Assembly: GCF_034190915.1 (NCBI RefSeq)
Contig: NW_026947486.1
Location: forward strand, 100,731,123 to 100,795,122
DNA: 64,000 nt
Origin: Cavia porcellus
Lineage: Eukaryota; Chordata; Mammalia; Rodentia; Caviidae
Direction: 5' to 3'
A program made the translations under genes and the position numbers. This document shows positions 21,333 to 34,645 of this stretch, piece after piece. Each line of letters begins with the position of its first letter. Positions within the stretch are counted from its first letter, which is position 1. The notes under the pieces were generated by a model that had not been told where the DNA came from, made no database searches, and worked only from the letters and a program-made list of their open reading frames with translations.

Positions 21333-23310
21333 TAAACAATTTTATGTTAAACCAAAAATGAAAATTTAGGCTAGCTAACAATTGGAGACACTCAACTACG
21401 AATGAAACAATGTGTGTAAAGTCAATTAGAGCAGTAGCTGTTGCTGGGTGTACACTGACACTAACAAAAACCTTTTTAACATGTACTTATGAAAGAGGCA
21501 AGGACCACTTCAAATACAGTAATACACATCAAACACTCATTCTTTTCTGTAAAATAAATTTCCACACTTTAATTACTGTCAAAGACAGATGGCTCAGAAC
21601 AGTCAAGTCACTGTTGTAAAATATCAAGAACTTACATTTACAAATGGAAGTATCCCACAAGCATCAGCTTCCAAGACCATTTATAAAGCAGGAACAACAA
21701 ACAGGACGACTTTCTATAAAACTGTGCGAAAAAAACAAATTACAGTAAGAAGTAAATGCACAGAAATAGATATTAATTTTCTCTGTAGAAATTGAAACTT
21801 TCAAAAGCACTTATAAAATCAGAGAACAAAATATAATTGAAGGTAGTAAGAATGAACATGAAAAATACTAAACTGAATCCCATCTTGTTTGGAAAAAGGG
21901 AGTAAAGGGAAACCAGAGCAACTTTTAAAATTTCAGGTGCACAAAGAAAACACTTCTTTAAAGAGTACTTGTAGACCAAAGTCAAATAAAAATTAATGTC
22001 AAATGACAGCAATGTCATGAAAAACCCACACATAATTATATTGTAAAATAATATGAAAAATAAGACCCCTGGGAACTTTATTCTTTTCAGGGACTTAAAG
22101 GAACAAGTTCTTTTCAAGCAGCCTCTGTTTACCAATACATAAATTTTAAATAACACCAAACTTTTAAAGGTCTACACTTAGTTCAACATGATGATATTAA
22201 ATATATAAGCACATTGCATAAAAGTGCACAACAGAGTTCAATGACATGGTTCAGACCATTCCTGGTGGTCAGTGAACAAGATGACCATGGGTTCCATTTT
22301 TATATTGAAAGTATTAGATAATATTTCTATCTTCAGGCAACATATGAAGAAAGCCAATTGTAACCTTAAACAAACAAATTGACACTGAAATATAAACCTG
22401 TTTCCAAAAGTACTTCACAGTCATAATCTTGACATTATCCCATAAGGGATCCCACAGCACATTACTCTGCTCCTTCTCAGGTCACAAATAACACACATAT
22501 GATATATGATAAGAAATCTTACTAGAAGGGGCAAGGTGAAAATTTAAACAAATAAATGACAACAATATCTAATCAGGCTTCTGTCAAAACAAAGCTAAAA
22601 TATGGATGGTCTCTCATTGCCAAAGGGCACTTTGATCTTGGGCTATCACCTCCTCAGCCAATCGCATCAGCTCTTCCCTTCTTTTTCAAGTAAAAACAAC
22701 ACAAACTCTAAATATTATCAAGGAGGGGAGATAAGACCAGTATTTAAACAGACAAAATGATCAGAAAGCCTCAATATGTTGCCTCATAAAGTACAACACC
22801 AAAGCCAATATAGCTATGGGCCCTCCTGCAATCTGGAAGCCCGGAAGGATTCATCTCTTAACAGTGCAGCTGCTAGGAAAATAGCACATGTTAGGAAGAC
22901 ACTTCAAAATTACAGCGCAACACCACCAATGACAGGTCATGATCAAGTAAACATGAACTGAAGGGGTTGCCTGAGCAAGTCCACCAAGTTCCCACATCCC
23001 TGGCCGCCAAGGCCTCTTTGTGGTCCTCGACTGACACAGGCTCAGCCTTGGGCACTTGCGGTCTCTTCATTGCAAATTCAAACACAAACACGTGATCACA
23101 GATGGGACTGTGAGAGGTACCTTTACACAAACAAAAAACGATCCAAAAGACTCTTCATGCTGCTACATAAAGTATAACCATGCACCAAACTTGAAAACTC
23201 ACAATATAAACCACCATTTAAGAATCATAATGAACTCACTCTTAGAAGGTCCCCACCAGAGTGGCTGTCATGTTTCCACGAGCTGCTGGGGTAGGGGCTA
23301 CAGAAGCCCA
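21333..23310. repeat. Segmental duplication copy A, block 5
   Basis: This continues copy A beyond the provirus and aligns with about 42025-44045. Landmarks include 'gacagcaatgtcatgaaaa' (22004/42717), 'aaatattatcaaggagggg' (22711/43426) and the 'tttcattgcaaattcaaacacaaacacgtg' phrase (23068/43801). Homology fades near 23310, the right edge of the duplicated unit. No reading frame is convincingly conserved between copies. Confidence 0.8.
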
Positions 23311-26080
23311 GCAGCTCAATCAACAGTTTAACAGTAATGGACACCAGACAACAATCTTTGACAGCCAGGCTATGGCCTCACCCTCAAACGCTGTCATTGG
23401 ATGACTTGAAATGATAGGCTGCGAAACTGTTCACTCCTTCTGGGCCTGTAACTTGAAAATCCGTGCATACCTCAGGCTCAGTTAATTGTACCTACTGACT
23501 TCCGTTCCTTATGCAATAGACTATTATACCTATGCCAGGTTTTCAGTAGCTAGATGCTCAACTCAGGCTTTTCCTTGTGCCATTTTCCATGCTGTCAGAA
23601 AGAGTTCTGATATGGAAAATCTGCTTCACACAGTTTACCCAGACCCATCTTCTTCCAGGAAGACCTCTGTGATTACTCTTTGCACCAACGCTAGTGGATG
23701 GGAGCTCATCTTTGCTACTAGGTGACACATAAAAACATATTAGAGCAGGGATGCAAGAGAATGATGTAGCCTCTGGGATTCGATTGCATTGGGCTAGGCA
23801 TGGTATGATGCATTCCAAGGCATGTACAAGAAAGTAGGAAAGCCAGGTGAGGCTGTCATCGTTTTGGCAAGGCCAGAGCATTTCAAAAAGTTAGCTCATA
23901 CCAGTCTCCCTGCTTACCTGGAATTATCACAACACTGTATCTGGGGCAAAAATTGCCTCATTTTTTTTAAGTAGAAATTTGAACTCACAGCAAATTCAAA
24001 TAGATTGCAATCAGTCCCCATCTTTAACTTTGTAAGACATTAGAGATGGATAGACAGCTTATCATGCAGTGCTAAGGACACAGCTGTAAAAATTGAACTG
24101 TCTGTTCCAGATATATTAGCTTTCTAAATCATAGTCCATAACTTACAGGAGGTTGAGGAGGCACAAAGAGTACAAAATCGCACTTAGATGACAAGTGTTA
24201 GTTGTTGATGGCAATGTCCAGCCCTCACTGAGGCAATTCTTCTGAGGACGCAAGCACTGTGGGATTGGAAGAGAAGGAGGGCTGTGGCTGTTGTTGAGCA
24301 TCTAGTCTCCAGGAGCTAGCATCATAGGCCACACCTGTTGCTGAGGCTTGTCCCTTTGACTTCCCTCTGCAGGGGACACATGACTGGATCCTGTCTACTC
24401 CAGGTCACCACTAAATGTCCTAGCACTCAGTTCACCTAGGTCTCATTACCTGGTCACAAGTCACTCCTGACCCATCCATATTTCATCTTGTATCTGAAAG
24501 GTCAATGAGACCACAACTCATGCAAAGACGATGGAGATACTCTGCCATGAAAAAGTTTATTTGGTGCAGGGCAGAGGTCTTCTCGAGGATGGAGAGTGAA
24601 TCCAAAGGAAGGGATTCATGGTCTTATAAGCCTGAAAACCACAAGGAGGGCGGGGAATGCGCGTGCAGACCAGAAGAGCCATCCAGGGAAGCACAACAGG
24701 TACTTTTTGCGGTGGAGTTGAGAAAACCAGGAACATCTCGATGGGCACTGAAGTTCTCAGGAAAGTACGCAGTTGTCTTTGTGGTTGGTGCTGCCACCTG
24801 TCTTTGTGGCCAGTTTTTGTTTTTTCATTTCTGTGATATCTTGCAGGGGAAGTTAAGCTTCATCCTCTTCACCCTTTAATTGCCTCCTCCCCTCACCCAG
24901 AAGCTCAATGCCCTTTCACTATCCATGCCTCATCTGGGAAAATGATTACCTCTATCTCTCTGTTCTGCAGTATGGATTGGGATCAGTTGTATATGGGTTA
25001 AGGTACGCTGCTTGCACACATATCACAGTTTTGATCCCCACCAGATGTTTAACCTTTGGGTTTTCTCTTATTTTTAACTTGAAGGTATTATCTTAGTTGT
25101 TCAGTCTACTCTAAGAAAATATTCTGTCCTGGGTAATTTACACACGTTAGAAACTCGTTACTTGCAATTTTGGAAGCATAGAAGGGAGAGGTAAAAGCAC
25201 CAAAACATCTACTATCTAATGAGGATCTGTTTCCCATACATGATTATGCTATGTGTCATCAGATGGTATGAGGGGAAAACAACCTCCTTCAGCCCTTTCT
25301 TCCCTGATTTAGATCTCCAATGTCCCCCAGGAACATGTGTTAATGGTTTCATCACTGCTGCATGGGACTATTGGGATGTGGTAGAAACTTTAGGCGGTGG
25401 CAGTTGGTGGAAGGTCACTGGAAGTGTACCTTGAGAGGAATACTGACACTTACTCCCTCTCCTCCCTTACCTTCCATCTCCTGCTCTCCACAACTCTGGC
25501 CTCCCCTGTCCTCACTGTGTCCTCCCTACCTTGCAGGCTGCTATGGGAAAAAATACCTTGTGAAATGAGATGATAGTAGCAACTCCCTTGGTGCGGACTA
25601 GAACTAAAAGTGCATAAAAGCAGCAGGCTTGTCTGATGCTTTGGCCTGGGAAAAGGAGTCAAGGCCAAGAAACTTAGGCATATCTTTGTTGGCTGAGATA
25701 AAAAAAAAAAAAAGACGGAGGTGCCAAAAAGATATTTAGAATCTTTCATATCATAAAAGACTTTTAAAAGGAGGGGGAGGCAAATCCCCTTGAGTGAAAT
25801 TACTCTAGACAAACAAAGAAAGAAAACAAATAAAATCAGGTACAAATACTAGCTAGTTGGTAAATGTACTGCTTTTCCCATATAGTACTGATTTTAATTG
25901 GCTTGCTTGAGTCATTTCTTGCATACTGCAAATCCTTGCATTGTAATTACAGGATTAAATCCCTCTCTCCTGTTCTTGGTTTAACCTCAGAACAATGGTT
26001 CAAGATTATTTGGACATCCTTTGGCACTCAGACAACTTTAAAATGTAACAATCCTGGAAGAAGAAGAACAGGAGACATTT
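23311..26080. other. Spacer between duplication copies; no gene recognised
   Basis: About 2.8 kb is shared by neither copy. The longest frame (24505-24879, 124 codons, +) has no recognisable domain and no support as a gene. Poly(A) runs (for example around 25698) suggest further small retroposons that I cannot classify. Confidence 0.55.
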
Positions 26081-26084
26081 TAAA

Positions 26085-26960
26085 ATACAAGGAACTACAG
26101 CCAAATTTGTTATATAAGTTTTATAATAAGAGAGAGCAAAATATTAGGAAAGCTATACGAGATATACTTTTTATGTGAGAGGGAATTCAGTATGCAAACT
26201 ATTTATCTTGCTAATGAGATAAAAGAGATGACAATCCTGGAAAACAGATGAATGGCAGGGAAAATCTTGTGGAAGTACTTTATTAAAAATATGTATACTT
26301 GGTGGGCCTCAGATTGTTTCTTATAAAAGAACTCTCTCCGAGAAGATGATCAAATGGGACAGAGGCAAAAGCGTTTAAGACAGTGATTTGCAGCTCTACA
26401 AGTAGGGATGGGAAGAGAAGCCTCTAAACACAGCCCAGTAAGATGCATATTCAGAAAAATTTAAAAGAGGCCAGACAGGGCACTATGGAGTAAAGTCTAT
26501 CATCCAAAGATTGAGAACTTTTTATGAAATAGATTTGCCTTCCTTTGATGCGGGGTGCCTTGTTAGAAACATATGTCACCCGAGTGCAGAGGTCTGGCAT
26601 GAGTGTCTATATCATCCGAACTACCCAGTTCTTCCCCTGGGAAGGGGCCCTACTACAAAAACTACAGGCCCATATGATCTTTAGAACATAAATAAATATT
26701 ATTTTAAGACTGGCCTGACAATGGCTACGATGTGAACACTTCCCAGGAGCAGAAGACTGGAAACTGTGTTCAGATAAATCACAAATGCAAGACTACATGA
26801 ACTACACCAGCTGACATATAAGATTCCTTGGGTGTGGTCTGATAATGACCCACCTGAAAAGGCTGTAGCCATCATAGTGGAACTGAAGTCAGGTGACAAC
26901 ACTTCCAGTGTGGTAATAATCCCTCTCCCAAGAGGCCATAAAAGGCATTGAAGGATGTTT
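26085..26960. repeat. Segmental duplication copy B, block 1
   Basis: Counterpart of 1-985. Clear pairs are 'tggcaggga.aa.cttgtggaagta' (185/26253) and 'cagataaatcaca' (886/26771). The ID/(GAA)n part of copy A near 375-557 is not seen here. Confidence 0.75.
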
Positions 26961-27391
26961 TAAAAGGCTCTTAGAATAGAACACGTTAGGTAAATATTAG
27001 TTATCTTGGAACACCCCTCTCGTGCTGCTGCACAAACTAGGGGCTAATAAGTGTAGACTGGTACAGAGCTCACAGGCTGTAAATCACACCAATGAGACTA
27101 CCGATACCATCGTTCCAAATACATGTACACTGATGAGACTTACTTTGACAAGTGCTGCCTGGTCTGCTTGTTTGCAAAAGATGTTTGTTTTCGTTCTCTG
27201 CCTTACATCTGTGAGTCAGTCCATCTTTGGATTTCAGTGGGAGGACCCTGTTAAAAGCATAAAGAAACAGCTCACCTAGACTACGCTCCCACAGGAATTT
27301 AAGAACTCCCCTACCATTTTTGCGAGGTTCTGGTTAAGAAATTCTAAGACTTCCCCGTGCCAAGAGATAATTGTGCCTTATTGTAATATGT

Positions 27392-27461
27392 TGCCAGGAA
27401 TTTAGCTCAGTGGCTCAAACGCTTTCCTGCTAAGTACAAAGTCATAAGTTTGATTCCCAGT

Positions 27462-27463
<2 letters not shown>
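27392..27463 (+). mobile_element. ID-like SINE
   Basis: A tRNA-like head 'gaatttagctcagtggctc' and box B 'taagtttgattcccag' are followed by a CA-repeat tail. It sits directly upstream of the gammaretroviral pol relic. Confidence 0.75.

Positions 27464-27464
<1 letters not shown>

Positions 27465-27499
<35 letters not shown>
27465..27499 (+). repeat. (CA)n microsatellite
   Basis: About 17 perfect CA units form the tail of the ID-like SINE. Confidence 0.95.
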
Positions 27500-27500
<1 letters not shown>

Positions 27501-27501
<1 letters not shown>

Positions 27502-29950
27502 AATATGTAGATGACCTCCTCCTTAATGGCATAGACTTAAAAAGACTGCTGTCAAACAATTCCAGTCTTCCTTGATCTACTTTGAAAGCTTCATATAAGG
27601 TGATTAAGAAAAAAACACAAAGGCAAATATTTAGGTTTCATAATGACAAAAGTCTTGAAGACAACAACTGGGCTTGAACCAAAATGGGCAGTCTATGCCC
27701 TTCCACTTCCAACTACCAGCACCAAATAAGAGAGTTTTTAGGAGCACAAGGATTCTGTCACATTTGGATTTCAAACTGCTCATATATGGCCAAATCCCTA
27801 TATAAAGCCACAAATGGGGAGGGAGACCCTCTTCTGGGAAAGAGACCAGAAAATGATATTCAAATAATCAAAGATGCCCTAACTCAGGTTTATGCCTTAA
27901 AACTCCCAGATATAACCAAGCCTTTCTTCCTGTATGTCCACGAACAAAAACCAACTGGTTACAGGTGTCCTAACACAAGTCATGAGATTCTGTCGTTGCC
28001 TGGTGACATACTTGTTAAAACAGTGAGACTCTGTAGCCCAAAAATGGCTTACATGGACATTTAGGACACTCACTATGACCTGCTAATGCACGAGGTTGAC
28101 AAGGTGACTTGGGAATAACAAATGACAATTTAATTAGCACACTCAATTATAATCTTAATGGACAAGAGAAGACACCACTGTTTATAAAATCCTATGATGA
28201 CTCCATGTTAGGAGTCTTTTTGTGCAAAAACTCCAGCATAACTCTAGAGAATGTGAATATCTCAATCTAGTTAACTTTCTCCCAGTTCAAGAGAGAGTCC
28301 CCCTGCATAACTATGTGGAAATAGTAAGTGATTTGTTCTAGAGTCTGGGGAGTCTCACTGAACACACCCTGGTTACCCAGATGTTCAATACTTAACAGAA
28401 GGAAATAAATTTGTGCTAGAAAGAGCTGGTGAGCAGGATATCTAATGGTGAGTCTATACTATGTTGTAGAGGTCTAGTCTCTGCTTACTAGAATCTCAGG
28501 CTAGAAGACAGAGGTAATAGTGACAAGGACTGTTTTGCTGACCAAGAACCAAAAAGTTAACATCCATGCTGACTCCAATTGTGCATTTGCCACATTATGT
28601 CTACAAGAAGCTACTTACACAGAGAGAAGGTTCCTGACTGCTAGGGGGAAAGGGACAAAATACAAATAACAGACTTTATATCATTGAGATGCACTATGGG
28701 CCACAAGGGAAGTGGCTGTTGTTCCAAGTATGGGCACCAGAGGAGTGGAAGATTAGAAGCCAGAGAAACCAACAGGCGGACAGAGAGGTAAAGTGACCTC
28801 TGTTAGTCTACAAAGGGTAACACTAGCGAGGGCCCTCATGCCAGATCTTCCTCTCTCAGAGACCCAAAATATTTTCCAAATGAAAATGTATAGCTTTCAG
28901 GAGAATCTGTACATCATATCAAGGAAGCATGGTGGAAGTTTTCAGATAGGAGACTAACAATTCCTGAAATAACGGTCCCTGTCTTTATGAAACACAATTC
29001 CATCAAGAGACTCACATGCGAAAGTCCACATTAGGGAGGCTACTGGGACGTCCAGGTTTCTAGGCGCCACTGTTCACGGCCATCACATAAGTTGTTTGTG
29101 AACAATGCCTAACCTGTACCCAAACAAACCAAGTCAAAAGCCTATTTGGCCTCTACGTATTCAAGAAATGGGTATCACCCCCTGTGAAAATTTGCTTTAG
29201 ATTTCTCTGAACTGCCTTCAGCAGGAAGTTATCAGTACATGCTGAGGCTGGTATGAACCAGTGCGGGAGGGATAGAGCTGTCAACCCTCGCCCCCCAAAA
29301 AGGCAAAAGAGTTGATAAAAGTACTGTTAAGAGACATCATTCTAAGATTTGGAAGGCCCCTGACCTTAGAATCAAACAATTCACTTTCATTGATAAATGA
29401 GATGGTTCAGGGGCTCTTCTGGATGTTAAAAGAAAATGGAAACTACACAGGGCATACCAAACACCGAGCTCAGGAAACATGAAATGCATAGATTGGACAG
29501 TTATTGAATTTGTTTAAAAATATCATCAAAACATCCACTTAGGTGATATCAAATTCTACCTATGGCCACCCTCTGAGACCAGTGCCCCCTTCCAAACAAA
29601 CTGGGCATTCTCTTTAGAAAATCTTGTTCTCATGGTGAACCTCCAATCATAGGTAAAACTAAGGGTCATCCCTGTCAATTAGGAAAATTTACCTAATGAA
29701 GACAGATGAAGGCTTTGGCACTAGACGTACAAGATATCTATGGCTGGGTACAAGAAAAAAGTACCCATAAGACTGATAGACCCAATATACCCATTCAAAA
29801 CTGGGCTTTGTTTGGGTTAACAAGTAGAATCCACCCTTAGTGGGGCCTTTTGAGATAGGCCACACAATGTAAAATTCTCTATCCCTACTGCTGTCAAACT
29901 TATAGGAATTGTGTCTTGGATTCAACACAGTCAACTGAAGCCCGAAGCAC
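27501..29950 (+). pseudogene. Class I (gammaretrovirus-like) pol relic
   Basis: A heavily mutated pol segment found only in copy B. It begins with the reverse-transcriptase active-site box 'QYVDDLLL' (27501-27524). The thumb region follows ('QIREFLGAQGFCHIWI', around 27727-27775) and 'LPDITKPFFLYVHE' (about 27905-27945). An RNase H segment ('HADSNCAFATL', about 28564) and integrase pieces around 29425-29475 and 29850-29945 ('PTAVKLIGIVSWIHSTQLK', the GPY/F-like end) complete the order. Frames are broken by many stops and indels. The 127-codon frame at 27684-28064 is the longest survivor. No gag, env or paired LTRs were recognised, and the 5' portion is missing. It is an old relic and not functional. 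Confidence 0.88.
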
Positions 29951-30804
29951 AAGGTATGTTGGACCACACAAAGGGACTCAGACCATCTGAACTGACTTAT
30001 CCTTTGGTGAGATGACACCAAGGAGGACAGCCCCCTGCTCTTTTCATCCCAGAACTATTAGTCTATACACAGGTGAAGCATGAGGAAGCAGCATCCTTGC
30101 TCTAGACATTCCACAAGATGATCAGTCCATACACAGCCAAAGAATGAGGTTCAACACATCATTGTATAAAAAAAAAAAAAACAGAAGGCTCTATTATTTT
30201 TGTTATAATCCTCTCTCTTTCCAAAAGGAGCCAACTAGGCAAAGAAAAAAGGGAGCATTTCTATTTATTATAGCTATATGTGAATGCAAATGATGTTGAG
30301 AATAAAAGTTTCATTTTTAAAAGGGTGCTAATATAAAATGTCCCCTTCCACTACAAAATCAACACTTTAATTTCTGAGATATTTATCTCAGATGTAGTAA
30401 CTCACTCACAAGTTGTACTCCACCATGTTGGTGCCAGTAAAGCCATTCCAAAGACTCTCTCCTCACACTATCCCAGACAGCAGATCATTACCTCTTATCT
30501 TTAGGGCAGGATGGTGCCTCTTTGACCTGTGGTCTCATGATTAGCACACTTTGAGACAGAGTGTCATGCAGTCCCATGACTTCTCCTGGAAACTCATGAA
30601 CTTTATACTCATTTTGAGGTAAATGCACTTCCAAAAGCAGATCTGTTCCCAGCCTATGATTTGTGATCTCACTACCAATTTAACAAAACTCATAAACATA
30701 GATTGCAAAAGAAGCTAGCACCACGAAAGACACCTGAATGCCATCCCTCAACACAATCTACATTCTGTACGTTTGCGCCCCAAAAAAACAATGGGATGTT
30801 GCAA

Positions 30805-30841
<37 letters not shown>

Positions 30842-33800
30842 CGGTACCAGGGATTGAACTCACGACTGTCTGCTTGCAAGGCATGTGCTTATGCCGCTGA
30901 GGTAAATCCCCAGCCCCACAAACAGGGTTTTCAATGTCAAGTTTATGAGTGAAAAATGTGTGTGAGGTTGCATGTGGATGGTGTGAGGAGAGTACACAGG
31001 CCAATGCACATCTTCCCTCGGAGAACTCATTTGCTCCTGTCACTTGAATTTCCCCACCTTTTCTAGGGATCCCTGATCTTCACTACCACAGAACACACGG
31101 AGGTGCCTGGATGCACAGAGAAGTAACTCAGACTGATAAACAAAAGACACCCAAAGTCAAACAAGGAATGGTTCATTTTAGCTGACAGTTTACAGAGGTC
31201 TCAGTCCCTAGTTGGCTATCCCCAAGGCAGAGCCACATTGCACAGGAGAAACAGTGCATGGCAAGGAAGGTAGGAGGAGGCAGCAAGTCTGCCTTCCATC
31301 ATTTCCTTCATATACAATATATGTTAGAAGCTTACTGGTGAGCGTCACCATCACCCAGATGTGGCTTCATTATCCATAACAAGAACTATACTATGACAGA
31401 CAGTGAACTAATGTCGTTATCACACACCCTTATTCCCAAATATTCACAAAACTTGAATCCATATTCACATACCCTAGATCCAACCATTTTAGATAGCTCT
31501 ACCTATCAATGCATGAGTCTTTGAGGGGACTGCTACATGCAAGCTGTAACACCTGGGGAAAGTGACCTCAAAGCTCCAGTGAACACTGATTTTCCAAATT
31601 CCGGATTGACTGACATTTTGCTCTCCAGAATAGGTGAGGCTGCTGAGCCTGTAGTTGCTGGTGACAGTTTCAGAACTTTGTTCCAGCACGTGGATCATTA
31701 CCTCTTATCTTTAGAGTTAGATAAAGATGAGCTCCACTGTCCCTAAAATGCTCAAAAGAACCCTCTTAAGACTATTGTAGCACTGTAGTATCCAAAAAGA
31801 AATAATAACTTTTCCAAGTTGAAGGAGCTACAACATGCAGACCAAGGATCTGAAAGCTACCTACTAATACCACAGTTGTGATAACTAAAGGTGATGTCGA
31901 TTTGTATATTTTTTAACAATTCACATGCAGACTGAGAACTGAAATGGGAAGACCAACTCCAGTGATAGGTAGCATCAATCACAACGCTTCTGGATAAAAT
32001 AAAGAGGTAAAGAAGTAATTTTTCAGTTTTGCTCCATGGATGGAGCTGTGGTCTTTTCCGTTGCCTTTGAACATTTAATCTGGGGCTTCAGACTTCCAAC
32101 ACACACTCTTGAATTTTCTAGTGAAAATTCTTCAGCTTTCAGACAGGACTCTACAGTGAGCTACAGGTTCACTTAGTCACAGATTCCTGGTTGAGACTGA
32201 ATACACCACACCAGCAACTTGGGAGAGAAGAGCTGTATTTTGGGCCATGTTTACAAGCCATGGTCATATAGTTCTACAGCCTGATGGCATGGCACAGGCG
32301 CACAGTGAAGCAGAAGTTTATCAGGTCATGGCATCAGGGAAACAAGAGTCAAGGAAGGAAACTAGAAGCCAGCCATAAACTTCCCAGTCTCTGCCACTTT
32401 GACCCAACTATTCTTACCAGACCCCGCCTCCTAATCCCACCTCAGCTATAATGCCTCTATAATTCAATTGCCTTCTAAAGGTTCTGCCAATAAGCCCATG
32501 AGACTTTTGGGGGTCATTGATGCAAAATCTATAACAACAGCCACCACTGATAATGCAACCCAGTCCCCCAGTCAATCCCAGGCAAACAGCACATCATGTA
32601 TCTAGAGAGAACTTTGAACTCAGGAGCAAACAAAGAAGACACAACTGACAAACACATTTTATTGATATTCTAGCCAAAAACTTTTGAGCCTTGCCCATTA
32701 GGTCTTAACCTGGACCTAAAAATATGCACAAACCCAATGTAAATTATATTCTCCATCTTTATATTCAACAATTGAATCCTTAAGAGTTCAACACTAAGAT
32801 AGTTTCCAAAATTTCAGATCCCACATGCCTAAGATGAGCAATACTTTCCCTTTAAAGTGTCTGATTCAGCTTGAGATAGAACTTACCATTTGTTCTAGCC
32901 AACACCTGAAGGAAGGCCCCTGATCACAATCTGAGAACACTGATGGCTAAGGGCTTAGGGGCATGAGTAGGCTTCTGTCCCGCTAACACATAGGCATTCT
33001 CTAATACTAATGAGGGCCATTCTGAAGGTGTTGAAAGCCTGTGAAACAAAGCAATGAAAAAGTTTGGGAAAACTTTGTAGTCTCAATGGGAAGAGGGAAT
33101 CCTAACTTCCTTAATTGCCAGTTAACAGATGTTAATGCCTAACAGCATGAACAGTCACCAGCTTTGTCTTCTTTTTCATTTTTCTCCTTCTACAGGGCCC
33201 TCGCCCCTCAGCATCTCCTTACTCCTTCAATTTCCCTATTACTTATTATAAATAAAAATATTTCCCATTAAGATAATGGTCATATCAGAAGGGAAACAAG
33301 GGGGTTCAACTGCTGTGGAGTCCATAGAAGGCCAGAGTAGGATTACCTGGTCCTGTGTTGTTCTCTATATGACCATCATGAGCACTTCCAATGCACCCAG
33401 CAGTTGACCTTTCAGCTCTTCTAAAATGCCAGTTAAGCGTAAGACACTAGGGTTACTACTTTGGGAGATAATATTCTAGAGAGTTCAGCATGGGTATGCA
33501 CATGCTCTCAGTTGGAAACCAGAGTATACAGTTAGATGTGCATGGTATTTTCCTGTGAAGTGACTCCATAGCTTTAGAAAGAGTCTCAATAATCAAGATC
33601 AGTGAGAATACCTTCTTGTCCAGATTCCTTTCTCAAGCTTGCCTTCCTCTACTTTAGATGGATGTCCTGATAGATTTGAGAGAGAAGCAACCAGGAACAG
33701 AAGACCTCAAGCTACAATTATATAGTAAAGGAAGGTGCAGTTAAGGTTAAACAGGATGGTTAGACCCAAGCCTCCTTACTGTACAATGAGGATTCCCTGC

Positions 33801-33900
33801 TGAACAAGATTGACACTGACTGTGAGGTCTCCTGCCAGTATTCAGGAAGTTCAGGTAAACACTGAAGCAAACACTCATCAGTAAGACTTCAGCAGACTCC
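29951..33900. other. Copy-B-only DNA with old repeat relics; no gene recognised
   Basis: Besides the ID-like SINE at 30810-30917, this holds diffuse relics such as 31160-31300 and 32215-32520. Those share a 'tcattttagctgacagtttac'-like / 'cagaagtttatcaggtcatgg' style with 44280-44640 and may be one old repeat family. Open frames are short and without recognisable domains. The region continues to the point where copy B resumes homology with 1436. Confidence 0.5.
30810..30917 (-). mobile_element. ID-like SINE (reverse)
   Basis: A 29-base poly(T) is followed by 'atcggtaccagggattgaac' and ends '...gaggtaaatccccagcccc'. This is the reverse complement of the elements at 57079 and 62150. Confidence 0.92.
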
Positions 33901-34493
33901 ATAGCTTTGCTGTCAGTGGCTGAAACTAGAGATGCGTTCTAGGGAATAAGGCCTGGAGCTGCTCTTGCAGGAGCAGTTGCTTGCTATTCTGCCCACAGAT
34001 TCATGCAGGATAAACATTAATACCCCAAGAATATACGAAGTATTTTGCACCGATAAAAGACATAAAGAGATATGGTGCATTATTAGGTCACCAGGTGAGG
34101 AAAGAAATGGGCTCTTTGCTATAAAATCTGTATTAGCAGTAAGACAGCCAAGCTAGACCAGGTATTTTCTCTCTGGTTTACTGTGAGGCTGTACATTTCC
34201 TCACAGTTAATTTCTTCATTTCTCACGCTGTAATCTGTATCTCAGTCAGTGGTTCTCAAACCTATCTGACTCTCCCAACCTTCTGTCATACATATATAAA
34301 AAAGTACACTTTTTGTTCTTAAAGGAAATTCATAATAGCACGATGTATCTATGTATATGAACCAACATCAAAAACATTCTGAATATTGACATAAGTTATT
34401 TTTGGCAACAAGCTGATTAAATGGCCCCTGTGAGCTCTCAATGTTTTTTTTTTTTAACTACTTAAACATTAACTTTAAAAATGAATAATGAAA

Positions 34494-34645
34494 GCCAGGC
34501 ATGGTAGCGCATGCCTGTAATCCAAGCATTCGGGAGGCTGAAGCAGGAGGATCATTGCAAGTTCGAAACCAACCAGGGCTACAAATTGAGCTCAAGGCCA
34601 GCCTGGACTGCATAGCAAGACCCTGTCTCAAAAAGACAACAGAAA
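34494..34645 (+). mobile_element. B1-like SINE, copy-B specific
   Basis: 'gccaggcatggtagcgcatg', 'cctgtaatccaagcattcgg', 'ctcaaggccagcctggactg' and 'gaccctgtctcaaaaa' give the full B1-like order. Likely target copies are 'aaaatgaataatgaaa' (left) and 'aaaatgaacaataata' (right). Copy A is empty at the matching site (about 2010-2035). Confidence 0.92.

Noticed and set aside
22891..23130. Minus-strand frame with 'MKRPQVPKAEPVSV', similar in copy B (43673-43864), as a conserved small gene
   Set aside because: The two copies diverge by a frameshift right after this stretch and I recognise no family, so it is not called as a gene.
24505..24879. 124-codon plus-strand frame in the spacer
   Set aside because: No recognisable domain; its context looks like repeat-derived intergenic DNA.
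29951..30520. Search for an LTR closing the gammaretroviral relic
   Set aside because: No matching direct repeat or TG...CA pair was found on either side of the pol fragment.
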